A stretch of 64,000 bases of DNA from QHVT01 sp036399015 (lineage in GTDB: Bacteria > Acidobacteriota > Thermoanaerobaculia > Gp7-AA8). Shown one piece after another: positions 26,114 through 33,944 of this stretch. Made by a program: the position numbers and the translations under genes. The DNA is taken from assembly GCA_036399015.1 (NCBI GenBank), contig DASWNW010000045.1:74164-138163 (forward strand), written 5' to 3'. The notes under the pieces were generated by a model. It was not told the origin of the DNA. It worked only from the letters and a program-made list of their open reading frames with translations, and searched no databases. Position 1 is the stretch's first letter. Each line of letters opens with the position of its first letter.

Positions 26114-26500
26114 CTAGCGCGCCGCCGGTACGTAGCGCGTGATCATGTCGACGATCTTGTCGCGCGTCAGCGGCTTGCGCATCCAGGCGTTCGCGCCGGA
26201 GCTCGGGAACATCTCCTCCAGCGAGCGCTCCGGCAGGTCGGAGATCAGCACGATGGGGATGTCCTTCTTGTTCGACTGCGACTTCAGCACTTCGCTCAGC
26301 CGGTTGCCCTTGATCGACGGCAGGTTGACGTCGAGGAAGATGATGTCGGGGGTGTTGCCGGCCAGGACGTGGTTGAACTCGATCCAGCTCGACGCGGTGA
26401 GCACGGTGCAGCCCTCGCGCTCGAGCAGGGCCCGGCCGAGCTTGAGCACGAGTGGATTGTCGTCGAGGATCAGGACGGTGACGTTGGATAAAGCTGCCAT
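26114..26500 (-). CDS. single-domain response regulator (CheY-like receiver)
   Basis: A 128-residue receiver with no output domain. Visible: acidic pair in VLILDDNPLVL, the phosphorylated Asp in DIIFLDVNLPSIKG, the Thr/Ser position in IVLISDLPE, and the conserved Lys in WMRKPLT. It would act by protein-protein contact, like CheY or a phosphorelay intermediate. The ATG at 26500 is preferred: TATCAT lies 8 nt upstream on the minus strand, suggesting a leaderless transcript. It is divergent from the membrane protein at 26529, with overlapping promoter elements, and starts 5 bp from the preceding membrane protein gene's end of frame, with no kinase gene adjacent. Confidence 0.92.
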   Translation of the reverse strand: MAALSNVTVLILDDNPLVLKLGRALLEREGCTVLTASSWIEFNHVLAGNTPDIIFLDVNLPSIKGNRLSEVLKSQSNKKDIPIVLISDLPERSLEEMFPSSGANAWMRKPLTRDKIVDMITRYVPAAR

Positions 26501-26508
26501 CGGCGCAC

Positions 26509-26516
26509 ATGATAAC
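26509..26516. promoter_or_regulatory. overlapping divergent -10 elements
   Basis: ATGATAAC reads as TATCAT on the minus strand, 8 nt before the response regulator ATG, and as GATAAC on the plus strand, 12 nt before the ATG at 26529. One short AT-rich patch appears to serve both directions. Confidence 0.4.
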
Positions 26517-26528
26517 CTCTCGAACCCG

Positions 26529-26999
26529 ATGACGGAGCCCGAAACAATCCCCAAAAGCCGCTTCGTCTGGCCCGCCGATCATTATTCAGCGCCCACGCCG
26601 CCGTCGGCGTTTCCCCCGGCCGTCACGTACGGCTGCGGCATCGCCGCCGCGGTGGCGCTGCTGCTCATCTTCGCCGGCGGCATCTTCCTCTCCAGCGGCG
26701 GCTTCACCACCTTCCTCGACTTCAGCATCAGCATGTCGGTCGCGGAGATGAAGGGGATGTACGCAAAGGAAGTCGCCGAGCCGCGCCGCAAGTCGCTGGA
26801 GCGGGAGATCGAGACCATGCGCGAAAACCTCCGCGCCGAGCGCATCTCCATCGTCCACCTGCAGCCCTTCCTCGAGTCCCTCCGCAGCGCCGGCTACGAC
26901 AAGGAGGTGACGGAGCAGGAGGCGCGCGCGCTGGAGGAGACGGCGAGGAAGATCAATGGGAAGTCTCAGAGTCGCAAAGTCTCAAAGTCTCAGAGATGA
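26529..26999 (+). CDS. single-TM membrane protein with coiled-coil tail, unknown
   Basis: A 156-residue protein: a proline-rich N-terminus, one TM near residues 37-57 (GIAAAVALLLIFAGGIFL), then a charged helical region rich in Glu/Arg (EPRRKSLEREIETMRENLRA) likely to form a coiled coil. No known family recognised. The final dozen residues (QSRKVSKSQR and neighbours) and the stop codon are encoded by the repeat element at 26961-27050, so the original C-terminus has probably been altered by insertion. Divergent from the response regulator, with a shared promoter patch. Confidence 0.75.
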   Translation: MTEPETIPKSRFVWPADHYSAPTPPSAFPPAVTYGCGIAAAVALLLIFAGGIFLSSGGFTTFLDFSISMSVAEMKGMYAKEVAEPRRKSLEREIETMRENLRAERISIVHLQPFLESLRSAGYDKEVTEQEARALEETARKINGKSQSRKVSKSQR

Positions 27000-27050
27000 T
27001 GCGATCGGCGGAGCCCTTTGAGACTCTGAGACTCTGAGACTCTGCGACTC
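26961..27050. repeat. 8-nt-unit inverted repeat element, family 3 copy c
   Basis: Left units are AGTCTCAG, AGTCGCAA, AGTCTCAA, AGTCTCAG; right units are GAGACTCT repeated, ending TGCGACTC. It includes the last codons and stop of the upstream gene and ends 6 nt before the uvrB start. Confidence 0.9.
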
Positions 27051-27056
27051 CAAAAC

Positions 27057-29051
27057 ATGTCCAAATTCAAACTCATCTCCCCCTTCCAGCCGCAGGGCGA
27101 CCAGCCGGAGGCGATCCGGCAGCTCACGGAGAGCCTGCAGGGTGGGGATCCGCACGCGGTGCTCCTCGGCGTCACCGGCTCGGGCAAGACCTTCACCGTC
27201 GCGAAAGTCATCGAGAACCTGAACCGGCCGACGCTCGTCCTCAGCCACAACAAGATCCTCGCGGCGCAGCTCTATCAGGAGTTCAAGAACTTCTTCCCGG
27301 AGAACCGCGTCGAGTACTTCGTCTCCTATTACGACTACTACCAGCCCGAGGCGTACATCCCGCAGTCGGATCTGTACATCGAAAAGGAGATGACCAAGAA
27401 CGACGAGATCGACAAGCTGCGGCTTGCCTCGACCAAGGCGCTCTTCGAGCGGCGGGACGTCATCATCGTCGCCTCGGTCTCCTGCATCTACGGCATCGGC
27501 GAGCCGGAGCTCTATTACGGCATGCTCCTCTTCTTCGAGCGGGGCGTCGAGAAGCCGATGACCGACTACCTCCGCAAGCTGACGGAGATGCAGTACGAAC
27601 GGACGCCGTACGACCTCGCGCGCGGCAACTTCCGCGTCCGCGGCGACGTCCTCGAGGTCTGGCCGGCGTACGAGGACGACGCCGTGCGCATCGAGTTCTT
27701 CGGCGACGAGATCGACAAGATGGTGCGCATCGACCCGATCACCGGACGCACCTCGGGTCCCAATCTCGATCGCCTGGCCATCTACCCCCGGACGCATTAC
27801 GTCACCCCGCGCGAGCGGCTGATGGTGGCGATGGAGAACATCCGCGTCGAGCTCGACGAGAGGGTGGCCGAGCTGCGCGCGCAGGACCGGCTGCTCGAGG
27901 CGCAGCGGCTCTCGCAGCGCACCATGTTCGACCTGGAGATGATCGCGGAGCTCGGCTACTGCAACGGCATCGAGAACTACTCGCGCCATCTCAGCGGACG
28001 CCATCCCGGCCAGCCGCCGCCCACCCTCATCGACTACTTTCCGAGCGACTTCCTGCTCGTGGTTGACGAGTCGCACCAGACCATCCCGCAGGTGCGCGCG
28101 ATGTGGGGCGGCGACCGGGCGCGCAAGACGACGCTCGTCGAGTACGGCTTCCGTCTGCCGAGCGCGATCGACAACCGCCCCCTGTCGTTCGACGAATTCG
28201 AGGGAAAGATCCACCAGATGCTCTGCGTCTCCGCGACTCCGGGACCGTACGAGCTGGAGAAGACCGGCGGTCTCTTCGCCGAACAGGTGATCCGCCCGAC
28301 CGGTCTGCTCGACCCGCAACTGATCATCAAGCCGGTCAAGGGGCAGGTGGACGACCTCATCGGCGTCATCCGCGAGCGGGTGGCGGTGAACGAGCGGGTG
28401 ATGGTCACGACGCTCACCAAGAGGATGGCGGAGGACCTGACGCGCTACCTGATGGAGCTCGGCATCAAGGTCAACTACCTCCACTCCGACGTCGAGACGA
28501 TGGAGCGCATCGCCATCCTCCGCGACTTCCGCCTCGGCACGTTCGACGTCCTGATCGGCATCAACCTGCTGCGCGAAGGGCTCGATGTGCCGGAAGTGTC
28601 GGCCGTGGCCATCCTCGACGCGGACAAGGAAGGATTTCTCCGCTCGCAGACCTCGCTCGTGCAGACCATCGGCCGCGCGGCGCGCAACGTGAACGGCGTG
28701 GCCATCCTCTACGCCGACAAGATCACCGACTCGCTCCGCTTCGCCATCGACGAGACCACCCGCCGCCGTGCCGTGCAGCAGAAGTACAACGAGGAGCACG
28801 GCATCGAGCCGGCCACCATCATCAAGGCCATCGACTCCGACCTGGTGAAGATGGCCAACCTCGACTACCTCGACGTGCCGCTGCCGGGACAGAAGTCGCG
28901 CCTCGACATCGCCGGCGACGAAGACATCGACAAGGCCATCAGCCGCCTGACCAAGGAGATGAAGGACGCGGCGAAGAATCTCGACTTCGAGAGGGCGGCG
29001 GAGATCCGGGACAAGGTGCGGGAGCTGAAGGAAGCGCGGATCTTCGTCTGA
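27057..29051 (+). CDS. uvrB: UvrABC excinuclease subunit B
   Basis: A 664-residue damage-recognition helicase of nucleotide excision repair that verifies lesions after UvrA and loads UvrC. Visible: Walker A in GVTGSGKTFTVAK, the beta-hairpin YYDYYQPEAYIPQSD that inserts at the lesion, LLVVDESHQTIPQ (DEAD-like box II), RSQTSLVQTIGRAARN (motif VI), and a C-terminal UVR motif (DLDFERAAEIRDKVRELK type) that contacts UvrC. Length is typical. Its partner uvrC lies about 12 kb away at 41.3 kb; uvrA is not in the window. The start lies 6 nt after a repeat element and has no obvious ribosome binding site. Confidence 0.98.
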   Translation: MSKFKLISPFQPQGDQPEAIRQLTESLQGGDPHAVLLGVTGSGKTFTVAKVIENLNRPTLVLSHNKILAAQLYQEFKNFFPENRVEYFVSYYDYYQPEAYIPQSDLYIEKEMTKNDEIDKLRLASTKALFERRDVIIVASVSCIYGIGEPELYYGMLLFFERGVEKPMTDYLRKLTEMQYERTPYDLARGNFRVRGDVLEVWPAYEDDAVRIEFFGDEIDKMVRIDPITGRTSGPNLDRLAIYPRTHYVTPRERLMVAMENIRVELDERVAELRAQDRLLEAQRLSQRTMFDLEMIAELGYCNGIENYSRHLSGRHPGQPPPTLIDYFPSDFLLVVDESHQTIPQVRAMWGGDRARKTTLVEYGFRLPSAIDNRPLSFDEFEGKIHQMLCVSATPGPYELEKTGGLFAEQVIRPTGLLDPQLIIKPVKGQVDDLIGVIRERVAVNERVMVTTLTKRMAEDLTRYLMELGIKVNYLHSDVETMERIAILRDFRLGTFDVLIGINLLREGLDVPEVSAVAILDADKEGFLRSQTSLVQTIGRAARNVNGVAILYADKITDSLRFAIDETTRRRAVQQKYNEEHGIEPATIIKAIDSDLVKMANLDYLDVPLPGQKSRLDIAGDEDIDKAISRLTKEMKDAAKNLDFERAAEIRDKVRELKEARIFV

Positions 29052-29083
29052 GCAGCAGCGGCGGTTGCCGGGCTGCGAATACA

Positions 29084-29093
29084 TGTATACAAT
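29084..29093 (+). promoter_or_regulatory. palindromic TGTATACA with overlapping -10, upstream of the GntR gene
   Basis: TGTATACA (29084-29091) is a perfect palindrome overlapping TACAAT (29088-29093), which lies 6 nt before the GTG at 29100. A dimeric GntR protein bound here would cover its own promoter, so autoregulation is plausible. Confidence 0.5.
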
Positions 29094-29099
29094 TTGATC

Positions 29100-29753
29100 G
29101 TGGCGACACGGACGCTGGCTCACGACATCGCGGCTGACCTCCGGAAGGACATCGACCGCGGCCTCTTCGCCCCCGGCGAGCCGCTGCGCCAGGACGACAT
29201 TGCCCGCCGCCTCTCGGTGAGCCGCATTCCGGTCCGCGAAGCCCTGCGGCTGCTCGAACAGGAAGGGCTGGTGGTCGTCCATTCGAACCGCGGCGCCTTC
29301 GTGGTCGAGCACGACGAAAGCACGATCTCGGAGCTGTTCGACGTGCGGCTGCTGCTGGAGAGCGATCTCCTGCGCCGCGCCTGCGGACGGATCGCCGAGC
29401 CGGTCTTCGCGCGGCTGCGCCGTCTCAACGCCGATGCGAGCACGACCCGGGAGCCGCACGAGTGGCTGGAGCTGGACGAGGGCTTCCACTACACGATCTA
29501 CGCGGCGGCCGAGCGGCCGCGGACGTTCGAGATGGCGCGCACGCTCCGGCGTTCGCTCAATACCTACTATCTGCGCTACCTCACGCCGGCCGACCGCGAC
29601 CGCTCCTGGTACCAGGAGCACGACGCGCTGCTGGAGTGCCTCCGCCGCAACGACGCGGCGGGAGCGGTGGCGGAGCTGGAGAGCCACCTGCGGGCGACGC
29701 AGGAGCTGCTCGTCGCGGCGCTGCGCGAGACCGCGGCGCGGAAAGGGGAGTGA
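29100..29753 (+). CDS. GntR-family transcriptional regulator (FCD/FadR subfamily)
   Basis: About 217 residues. The N-terminal winged helix carries the GntR signature (LRKDIDRGLFAPGEPLRQDDIARRLSVSRIPVREALRLLEQEGLV), and the helical C-terminal FCD effector domain follows (SELFDVRLLLESDLLRRA; late His residues in EGFHYTIY and SHLRATQELL as possible metal ligands). Such regulators respond to small carboxylic acids. The GTG at 29100 is preferred; a TTG at 29094 lies partly within the -10 hexamer. The OsmC and monooxygenase genes follow directly, so the regulated function may be handling of a reactive organic compound or peroxide. Confidence 0.92.
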   Translation: MATRTLAHDIAADLRKDIDRGLFAPGEPLRQDDIARRLSVSRIPVREALRLLEQEGLVVVHSNRGAFVVEHDESTISELFDVRLLLESDLLRRACGRIAEPVFARLRRLNADASTTREPHEWLELDEGFHYTIYAAAERPRTFEMARTLRRSLNTYYLRYLTPADRDRSWYQEHDALLECLRRNDAAGAVAELESHLRATQELLVAALRETAARKGE

Positions 29754-29755
29754 CG

Positions 29756-30241
29756 ATGGAGCATCACGCGACGCTGGTCTGGACGCGGCGCGGCGCCGCA
29801 TTCACCGACAGCAAATACAGCCGCGCGCACGCCTGGGAGTTCGACGGCGGCGCCACCGTGCCCGCCTCGTCGTCTCCTCTTTCCGTCCCGCTGCCGTATT
29901 CGGACGCGGCGGCGGTCGATCCGGAGGAGGCGTACGTCGCCGCGCTCGCGAGCTGCCACATGCTCTTCTTCCTGGCGTTCGCCGCGAAGCGGGGCTACAC
30001 GGTGGAGTCGTATCGCGACGCCGCGGTCGGCGTCCTGGAGAAGGACGCGTCCGGACGAATGGTGATGACGCGGGTGACGCTCCGCCCGGAGACGACGTTC
30101 GGCCGCGACGGCCGCGCGCCGGCGGAAGAGGCGGTGCGGGAGCTTCACGAGCAGGCGCATCACTCCTGCTTCCTCGCCAACTCCGTGCGGACGGAGATCG
30201 TCACCGAGCCGGCGTTTACGCTGGCCGAGGGAGACCGATGA
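29756..30241 (+). CDS. OsmC-family peroxiredoxin-like protein
   Basis: A 161-residue protein 2 bp after the GntR stop. The two redox cysteines of OsmC/Ohr proteins are visible, in LASCHMLFFL near residue 68 and HSCFLANSV near residue 139. The conserved Arg region and the EEAYVAALASCHM helix also match. Members reduce organic hydroperoxides with a Cys-Cys mechanism. It is co-transcribed with the regulator and the downstream monooxygenase-like gene, with an overlapping ATG. Confidence 0.92.
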   Translation: MEHHATLVWTRRGAAFTDSKYSRAHAWEFDGGATVPASSSPLSVPLPYSDAAAVDPEEAYVAALASCHMLFFLAFAAKRGYTVESYRDAAVGVLEKDASGRMVMTRVTLRPETTFGRDGRAPAEEAVRELHEQAHHSCFLANSVRTEIVTEPAFTLAEGDR

Positions 30242-30588
30242 AGAGCTCCGCGGAGCCCCGCCCCGCCACCACGCCTGCCCCGCCGTACGTGGCGGTCATC
30301 TTCACCTCCCGCCGCACCGAAGGGGACGCCGGCTACGGCGACACGGCCGCCCGCATGCTCGAGCTCGCAGCGGGGCAGCCGGGTTTCCTCGGCGTGGAGA
30401 GCGCGCGCGGCGAGGATGGTCTCGGCATCACCGTCTCGTACTGGGAGTCGGACGAGGCGGTCGCGCACTGGCGGCAACACGCCGAGCACACGGTCGCGCG
30501 GCAGCGCGGGCGCTCCGACTGGTACGACTGCTTCGTCACCCGCGTCGCCCGCGTCGAACGGGCGTACCGCTTCGACCGCGAGAAGTAG
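30238..30588 (+). CDS. antibiotic biosynthesis monooxygenase (ABM)-domain protein
   Basis: A 116-residue ferredoxin-like fold protein with the ABM pattern: AVIFTSRRTEGD, AARMLELAAGQPGFLGVES, ITVSYWESDEAVAHWRQHAEH. Small ABM-type proteins include cofactor-free oxygenases and heme-degrading enzymes, but many have unknown substrates. It overlaps the OsmC stop by 4 bp (ATGA), completing a GntR-OsmC-ABM operon. A separate sigma70-type promoter lies directly after its end. Confidence 0.88.
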   Translation: MKSSAEPRPATTPAPPYVAVIFTSRRTEGDAGYGDTAARMLELAAGQPGFLGVESARGEDGLGITVSYWESDEAVAHWRQHAEHTVARQRGRSDWYDCFVTRVARVERAYRFDREK

Positions 30589-30595
30589 CGCCCGC

Positions 30596-30624
30596 TTGCC
30601 TCCCGGTGGAGAGGCGCCTACACT
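30596..30624 (+). promoter_or_regulatory. sigma70-type promoter of the RedB-like operon
   Basis: TTGCCT (30596-30601), a 17-nt spacer, then TACACT (30619-30624). The expected start is near 30631, giving a leader of about 30 nt with an AGAAGGTG ribosome binding site before the ATG at 30663. Confidence 0.7.
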
Positions 30625-30662
30625 CTGTCAGGTCCAAATAATTCGAAAGAAGGTGCTGGTCG

Positions 30663-30839
30663 ATGAACTTCGACGTGGCGACCATCCATTTTCCGGACGG
30701 ACGTGTAGCCAAGCTGCCGCCGAACGAGTTCTACGCGCTGCCGCTGGGGGAGCGGATCGAGCTGCTCACGAGCAGCAGGATCAAGTTCCAGAAAGACAAC
30801 CAGCCGGTCTCACCGCTCATCGCCCTGAAGAAGTCATGA
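30663..30839 (+). CDS. small protein, 58 residues, unknown
   Basis: A short gene with a good promoter, an AGAAGGTG ribosome binding site and an ATGA overlap with the next gene. The product begins MNFDVATIHFPDGR and has a strand-rich first half followed by an amphipathic region (LGERIELLTSSRIKFQ). It has no membrane segment or cysteine. The position at the head of the operon and the translational coupling make it a credible gene despite its length. No family recognised. Confidence 0.7.
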   Translation: MNFDVATIHFPDGRVAKLPPNEFYALPLGERIELLTSSRIKFQKDNQPVSPLIALKKS

Positions 30840-31447
30840 CCCGCAACCGCATCCTCACCGCCGTCTTCACGCTGGCCGCGCTGATCTGGGTGGCGACCGT
30901 GGCGGCCGCGTACGAGGCGATCCGCCGCTTCGAGACCACGCCCGGACTGCCGGCATCCGCGCCGCGCGCCTGGCCTGCCGCCACGGCGGTGCCGCGTGCG
31001 CCCGGCAGCTGGTCGCTGGTGATGCTCGTCCATCCACACTGCTCGTGCAGCCGCGCGAGCGTGAAAGAGCTCGGAGAGATCGTCGAGAAGTCCCAGCGCG
31101 ACGTGCAGACGACGGTGCTGGTCTTCCGGCCGCGCGAGATGAAGGAAGGGTGGGAGCGGACGAACGTCTACGACGGCGCGACGCGCATTCGCCGCGCGCG
31201 CGTGCTCGTCGACCATGACGGCGCCGAGGCGCAGAGGTTCGGCGGCTTCACCTCGGGGCAGACCTTTCTGTACGACGACCGGGGGCGGCTTCGCTTCGCC
31301 GGCGGCGTCACGTCGCTGCGCGGACACGCGGGGCTGAACCGCGGACGCGCCGACGTCATCCGCATCGCCAACCAACGCAACGGGAACGGCTCGCATCCGG
31401 TCTTCGGCTGCGCCATCAACAAAACCGCCAGGGGAGAGACACGATGA
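30836..31447 (+). CDS. RedB-like thioredoxin-fold protein, membrane anchored
   Basis: A 203-residue protein: an N-terminal TM at ~7-27 (ILTAVFTLAALIWVATVAAAY) and then an exported domain. The LVMLVHPHCSCSRASVKEL segment, with the C-S-C pair directly after a strand, is the hallmark of the RedB-like family and resembles a thioredoxin fold whose CxxC has become CSC. A later FGGFTSGQTFLYDDRGRLRFAGGVTSLRGHAG strand region and a C-terminal FGCAIN cysteine are also present. It may be a redox or metal-sensing partner of the membrane sensor encoded next, with which it shares an ATGA overlap. Function is not established in what I can see. Confidence 0.82.
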   Translation: MTRNRILTAVFTLAALIWVATVAAAYEAIRRFETTPGLPASAPRAWPAATAVPRAPGSWSLVMLVHPHCSCSRASVKELGEIVEKSQRDVQTTVLVFRPREMKEGWERTNVYDGATRIRRARVLVDHDGAEAQRFGGFTSGQTFLYDDRGRLRFAGGVTSLRGHAGLNRGRADVIRIANQRNGNGSHPVFGCAINKTARGETR

Positions 31448-32136
31448 GCACCAATCCGATGATCGACGAGCGCGCGCAAGAGCTGCACCGGGAGCAGAGC
31501 GCCAAGCGGGACGTCATGGTCAGCCGCATGTTCGCGGTGCTATTGGTCGTGCAGTACGTCGCCTGCGTGGCCGCCGCGTTCGCCGTATCGCCGTACGCGT
31601 GGGAAGGCAAGGACCGCGTGCTGCACATGCACGTCTGGGTGGCGATCCTCGCCGGTGCCGGCATCACCGTCCTGCCGGTGCTGATGGCGCTCTTCCGCCC
31701 CTCGGCCATGATGACCCGCCACGTCATCGCCGCATCGCAGATGCTCTCGTCGGCGCTGCTCATCCATCTCACCGGTGGACGCATCGAGACGCACTTTCAC
31801 GTGTTCGGCTCGCTCGCCTTCCTCGCGTTCTATCTCGACTGGAAAGTGATCGCGACCGCGACCGTCGTCGTCGCCGCCGATCACTTCGCGCGCGGCCTCT
31901 ACTGGCCGGAGTCGGTGTACGGCGTGACCGATCCGGAGTGGTGGCGCTTCCTCGAGCACGCCGGCTGGGTCGCGTTCGAGAACGTCTTCCTGGTCCTGGC
32001 GTGCATCTACGGGCAGCGGGAGTTTCGCGCCGCGGCACGTCGCGAGGCGGAGATGGAGCAGCTCGCGGAGCAGGAGCAGCTCAAGACCGCGGCGCTGGAG
32101 ATGGCGCTCAGCGAGATTCGCACGGCGACCGCGTAG
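31444..32136 (+). CDS. MASE-like integral membrane sensor without output domain
   Basis: A 230-residue protein with five hydrophobic segments, including a histidine-rich helix pair (DRVLHMHVWVAILAGAG, then THFHVFGSLAFLAFYLDW). In many bacteria this H-x-HVFGSLAFLAFY membrane domain forms the N-terminus of histidine kinases or chemoreceptor-like proteins. Here the protein ends in a short coiled coil (REAEMEQLAEQEQLKTAALEM) with nothing after it, so it is a free-standing sensor. The paired histidines could bind heme or another metal. It is the last gene of the operon with the RedB-like protein. Confidence 0.8.
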   Translation: MSTNPMIDERAQELHREQSAKRDVMVSRMFAVLLVVQYVACVAAAFAVSPYAWEGKDRVLHMHVWVAILAGAGITVLPVLMALFRPSAMMTRHVIAASQMLSSALLIHLTGGRIETHFHVFGSLAFLAFYLDWKVIATATVVVAADHFARGLYWPESVYGVTDPEWWRFLEHAGWVAFENVFLVLACIYGQREFRAAARREAEMEQLAEQEQLKTAALEMALSEIRTATA

Positions 32137-32179
32137 GTCTCGTCCCGCGGGCGGCGGAAGTGGCGGCGGCGTCGGCACC

Positions 32180-32241
32180 ACAGTCGTATAGTCATACAGG
32201 GATCTACCGCAGAAGCGACCCTGTCCGGCTGTAAGACTGCG
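32180..32241. repeat. degenerate 8-nt-unit inverted repeat element, family 5 copy b
   Basis: Left units GTCGTATA, GTCATACA, and complementary right units CTGTCCGG, CTGTAAGA, CTGCGTGC match the family 5 element at 43171-43250. The arms are decayed and shorter. Together with the REP-like element it fills the gap after the membrane sensor gene. Confidence 0.55.
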
Positions 32242-32249
32242 TGCTCTCT

Positions 32250-32279
32250 GGAGCGACGGGCTCTCAGCCCGTCGCCCTT
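32250..32279. repeat. REP-like hairpin between convergent genes
   Basis: GGAG followed by a perfect stem GCGACGGGCT / AGCCCGTCGC with a 3-nt loop. The same GGAGCG(A/G)CGGGCT core occurs at 37108-37134. It lies between two convergent genes and may also act as a bidirectional terminator, though T-tracts are weak. Confidence 0.65.
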
Positions 32280-32291
32280 CGTCCTTCCGCG

Positions 32292-33944
32292 CTAGAACCG
32301 CGCCGCCGCGACCTGCGTGGCCCAGGTGCTGCCCGTCGCGGCGTAGCCGTTGTAGATCCAGATCGTTCGCGAGTCGGCCGGGTCGAGCGCGGCACCCGAG
32401 TAGTCGCCCCAGCGCGACGGGTCGTTTCCGTCGCTGAAGTGCGCCGCTCCCGCTTTCACCAGGACGCTCGGCCGCAGTTTGCCCGCCGGATCGGCCGTCT
32501 CCCGCCCCGTGTAGTACATCGACGCGAACTCCGTCCTGCTGCTGCGGGAGAAGGTGATGACGACGTTCCCATGCACGTCGGGCATCACGGCGGGGTAGAA
32601 GTACGAGCCGTCGCGGGCGCCGAAGATCCCCTGCTGCAGGAGCGAGTCTTCGCTCGGACGGAGCTGCAGCCAGCAGAACGACGCGCGGTTCGTGCCGCTC
32701 CAGGTCTGCGCCGTCGTGAAGACGCACCAGACGCTGCCTCCGCTGTAGACGGCATTCAGCACGCGGATGTCGCCGCTGTCGAGCAGTCCGCCGCCTCCTT
32801 TCTGCTCCGCCTGCGGCGGCAGCGAGTAGGGGGCGATTTTGATCGTCTTGCGCGTCAGCCGCGGCGTGCCGAGCGGGTCGCGGAGACTCCACACCGACAG
32901 CCGGTCCCTCGTCGGCCGCTGCTCGGTCGGATACCAGGTGTTCACCAGGTAGAGGACGCCGGGCGAGCCGTACGTGTGGCAGGGCTGCACCGTGAAGGCG
33001 AACGTGCCGTCGTCGTTCTTGAGGCGCACGAAGTCCGACCAGGTGGGGGTGCCGCCGGAGTAGGGAGCCTTCTTCGGGATGACGCGCAGCTTCGCGTATT
33101 GAAACCGGTCGTCCAGCCGGAACATGTTCGCGCTGACGTAGAGCGCGTCCTTGTCGACGCCGAGGCCGGGGTAGTCGGCCCAGTTGTTCGTCGGGGTGTC
33201 GCCGTCGAGCGTGGCGTCGAGCGCGTAGTTGAACCAGCGCCCGCGAGGATCGGCCGACTCCGAGACCGACAGCAGGAACCACGACCGTAGCGGATTCGTC
33301 GCCACGCCCATCGCCAGGAGTACCCAGCGGCCGGCGTACTGGTCGTACAGCACTTTCGGGTCGAAGATCTTCGCCCCCGTGACCACGCGGCGGAACCAGG
33401 AGCCGAGGGAGCGCTCGAGCACGACGGCGCCGCTGCTCTTCGTGTAGAAGCCGACCCTCTCGTTCACCGCGACCATCACATGCTCCGGACCGGCGGCGAG
33501 CGTGCCGTCATAAGGGTTCCAGCCGTTGTGCGGCAGCCCGCCGAAGTTCGAGACGGTCGTCAGGGCCGACGGCGCGGCTGCCGCCGGGCCGCTGGCCGCG
33601 AGCGAGCGCAGCATCGACGCCACTTCCGTCCGCCGGCCGCGTTTGTCGCTGACGACTTCAGCGTCCCCCTTGCGCAGAGCGCTGGCGCCGACGGCCGCCT
33701 CTTTCAACGCGCGATAGGTCTCCAGGTCGACCGGGTAGCGCGTCTTCGCCGGACGGGGGATGCGCGGCATCTCCACCGACTCCGCCGCGAGCGCACCCGG
33801 CCCACGCGTCGCGGGCTCGTCGAAGGAGACCGGCACGCCCCGTGTGCCCCGGCCTGTCTTCGGACGGTAGCTCGCCGGCGCCTCGGCGCGAGTCGATCTG
33901 GTGGTGCTACGTTTCCGGCTTTTCTTCGTCGTCGTGGGAGCCAT
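32292..33944 (-). CDS. beta-rich protein of unknown function, possible surface or propeller protein
   Basis: A 550-residue protein. The first ~60 residues are basic and low in complexity (TTTKKSRKRSTTRSTRAEAP), with no classical signal peptide. The rest is strand-rich: TTVSNFGGLPHNGWNPYDGTLAAGPEHVMVAVNERVGFYTK, and then repeating aromatic/aspartate blade-like units to the end (FYPAVMPDVHGNVVITFSRSS, RWGDYSGAALDP). This looks like a beta-propeller with Asp-rich loops. No catalytic site recognised. A strong AGGAGGA site precedes the ATG, which sits inside the end of the 90-residue gene upstream (38 bp overlap). Confidence 0.8.
   Translation of the reverse strand: MAPTTTKKSRKRSTTRSTRAEAPASYRPKTGRGTRGVPVSFDEPATRGPGALAAESVEMPRIPRPAKTRYPVDLETYRALKEAAVGASALRKGDAEVVSDKRGRRTEVASMLRSLAASGPAAAAPSALTTVSNFGGLPHNGWNPYDGTLAAGPEHVMVAVNERVGFYTKSSGAVVLERSLGSWFRRVVTGAKIFDPKVLYDQYAGRWVLLAMGVATNPLRSWFLLSVSESADPRGRWFNYALDATLDGDTPTNNWADYPGLGVDKDALYVSANMFRLDDRFQYAKLRVIPKKAPYSGGTPTWSDFVRLKNDDGTFAFTVQPCHTYGSPGVLYLVNTWYPTEQRPTRDRLSVWSLRDPLGTPRLTRKTIKIAPYSLPPQAEQKGGGGLLDSGDIRVLNAVYSGGSVWCVFTTAQTWSGTNRASFCWLQLRPSEDSLLQQGIFGARDGSYFYPAVMPDVHGNVVITFSRSSRTEFASMYYTGRETADPAGKLRPSVLVKAGAAHFSDGNDPSRWGDYSGAALDPADSRTIWIYNGYAATGSTWATQVAAARF

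Noticed and set aside
24208..26142. 644-codon plus-strand frame opposite the GT-C-like protein
   Set aside because: Glu/Arg/Gln-rich shadow with no fold-like hydrophobic pattern.
26982..29801. 939-codon antisense frame across uvrB and the GntR gene
   Set aside because: Spans two genes and a repeat element with only Arg/Asp/Leu/Val-rich composition; uvrB is unambiguous on the other strand.
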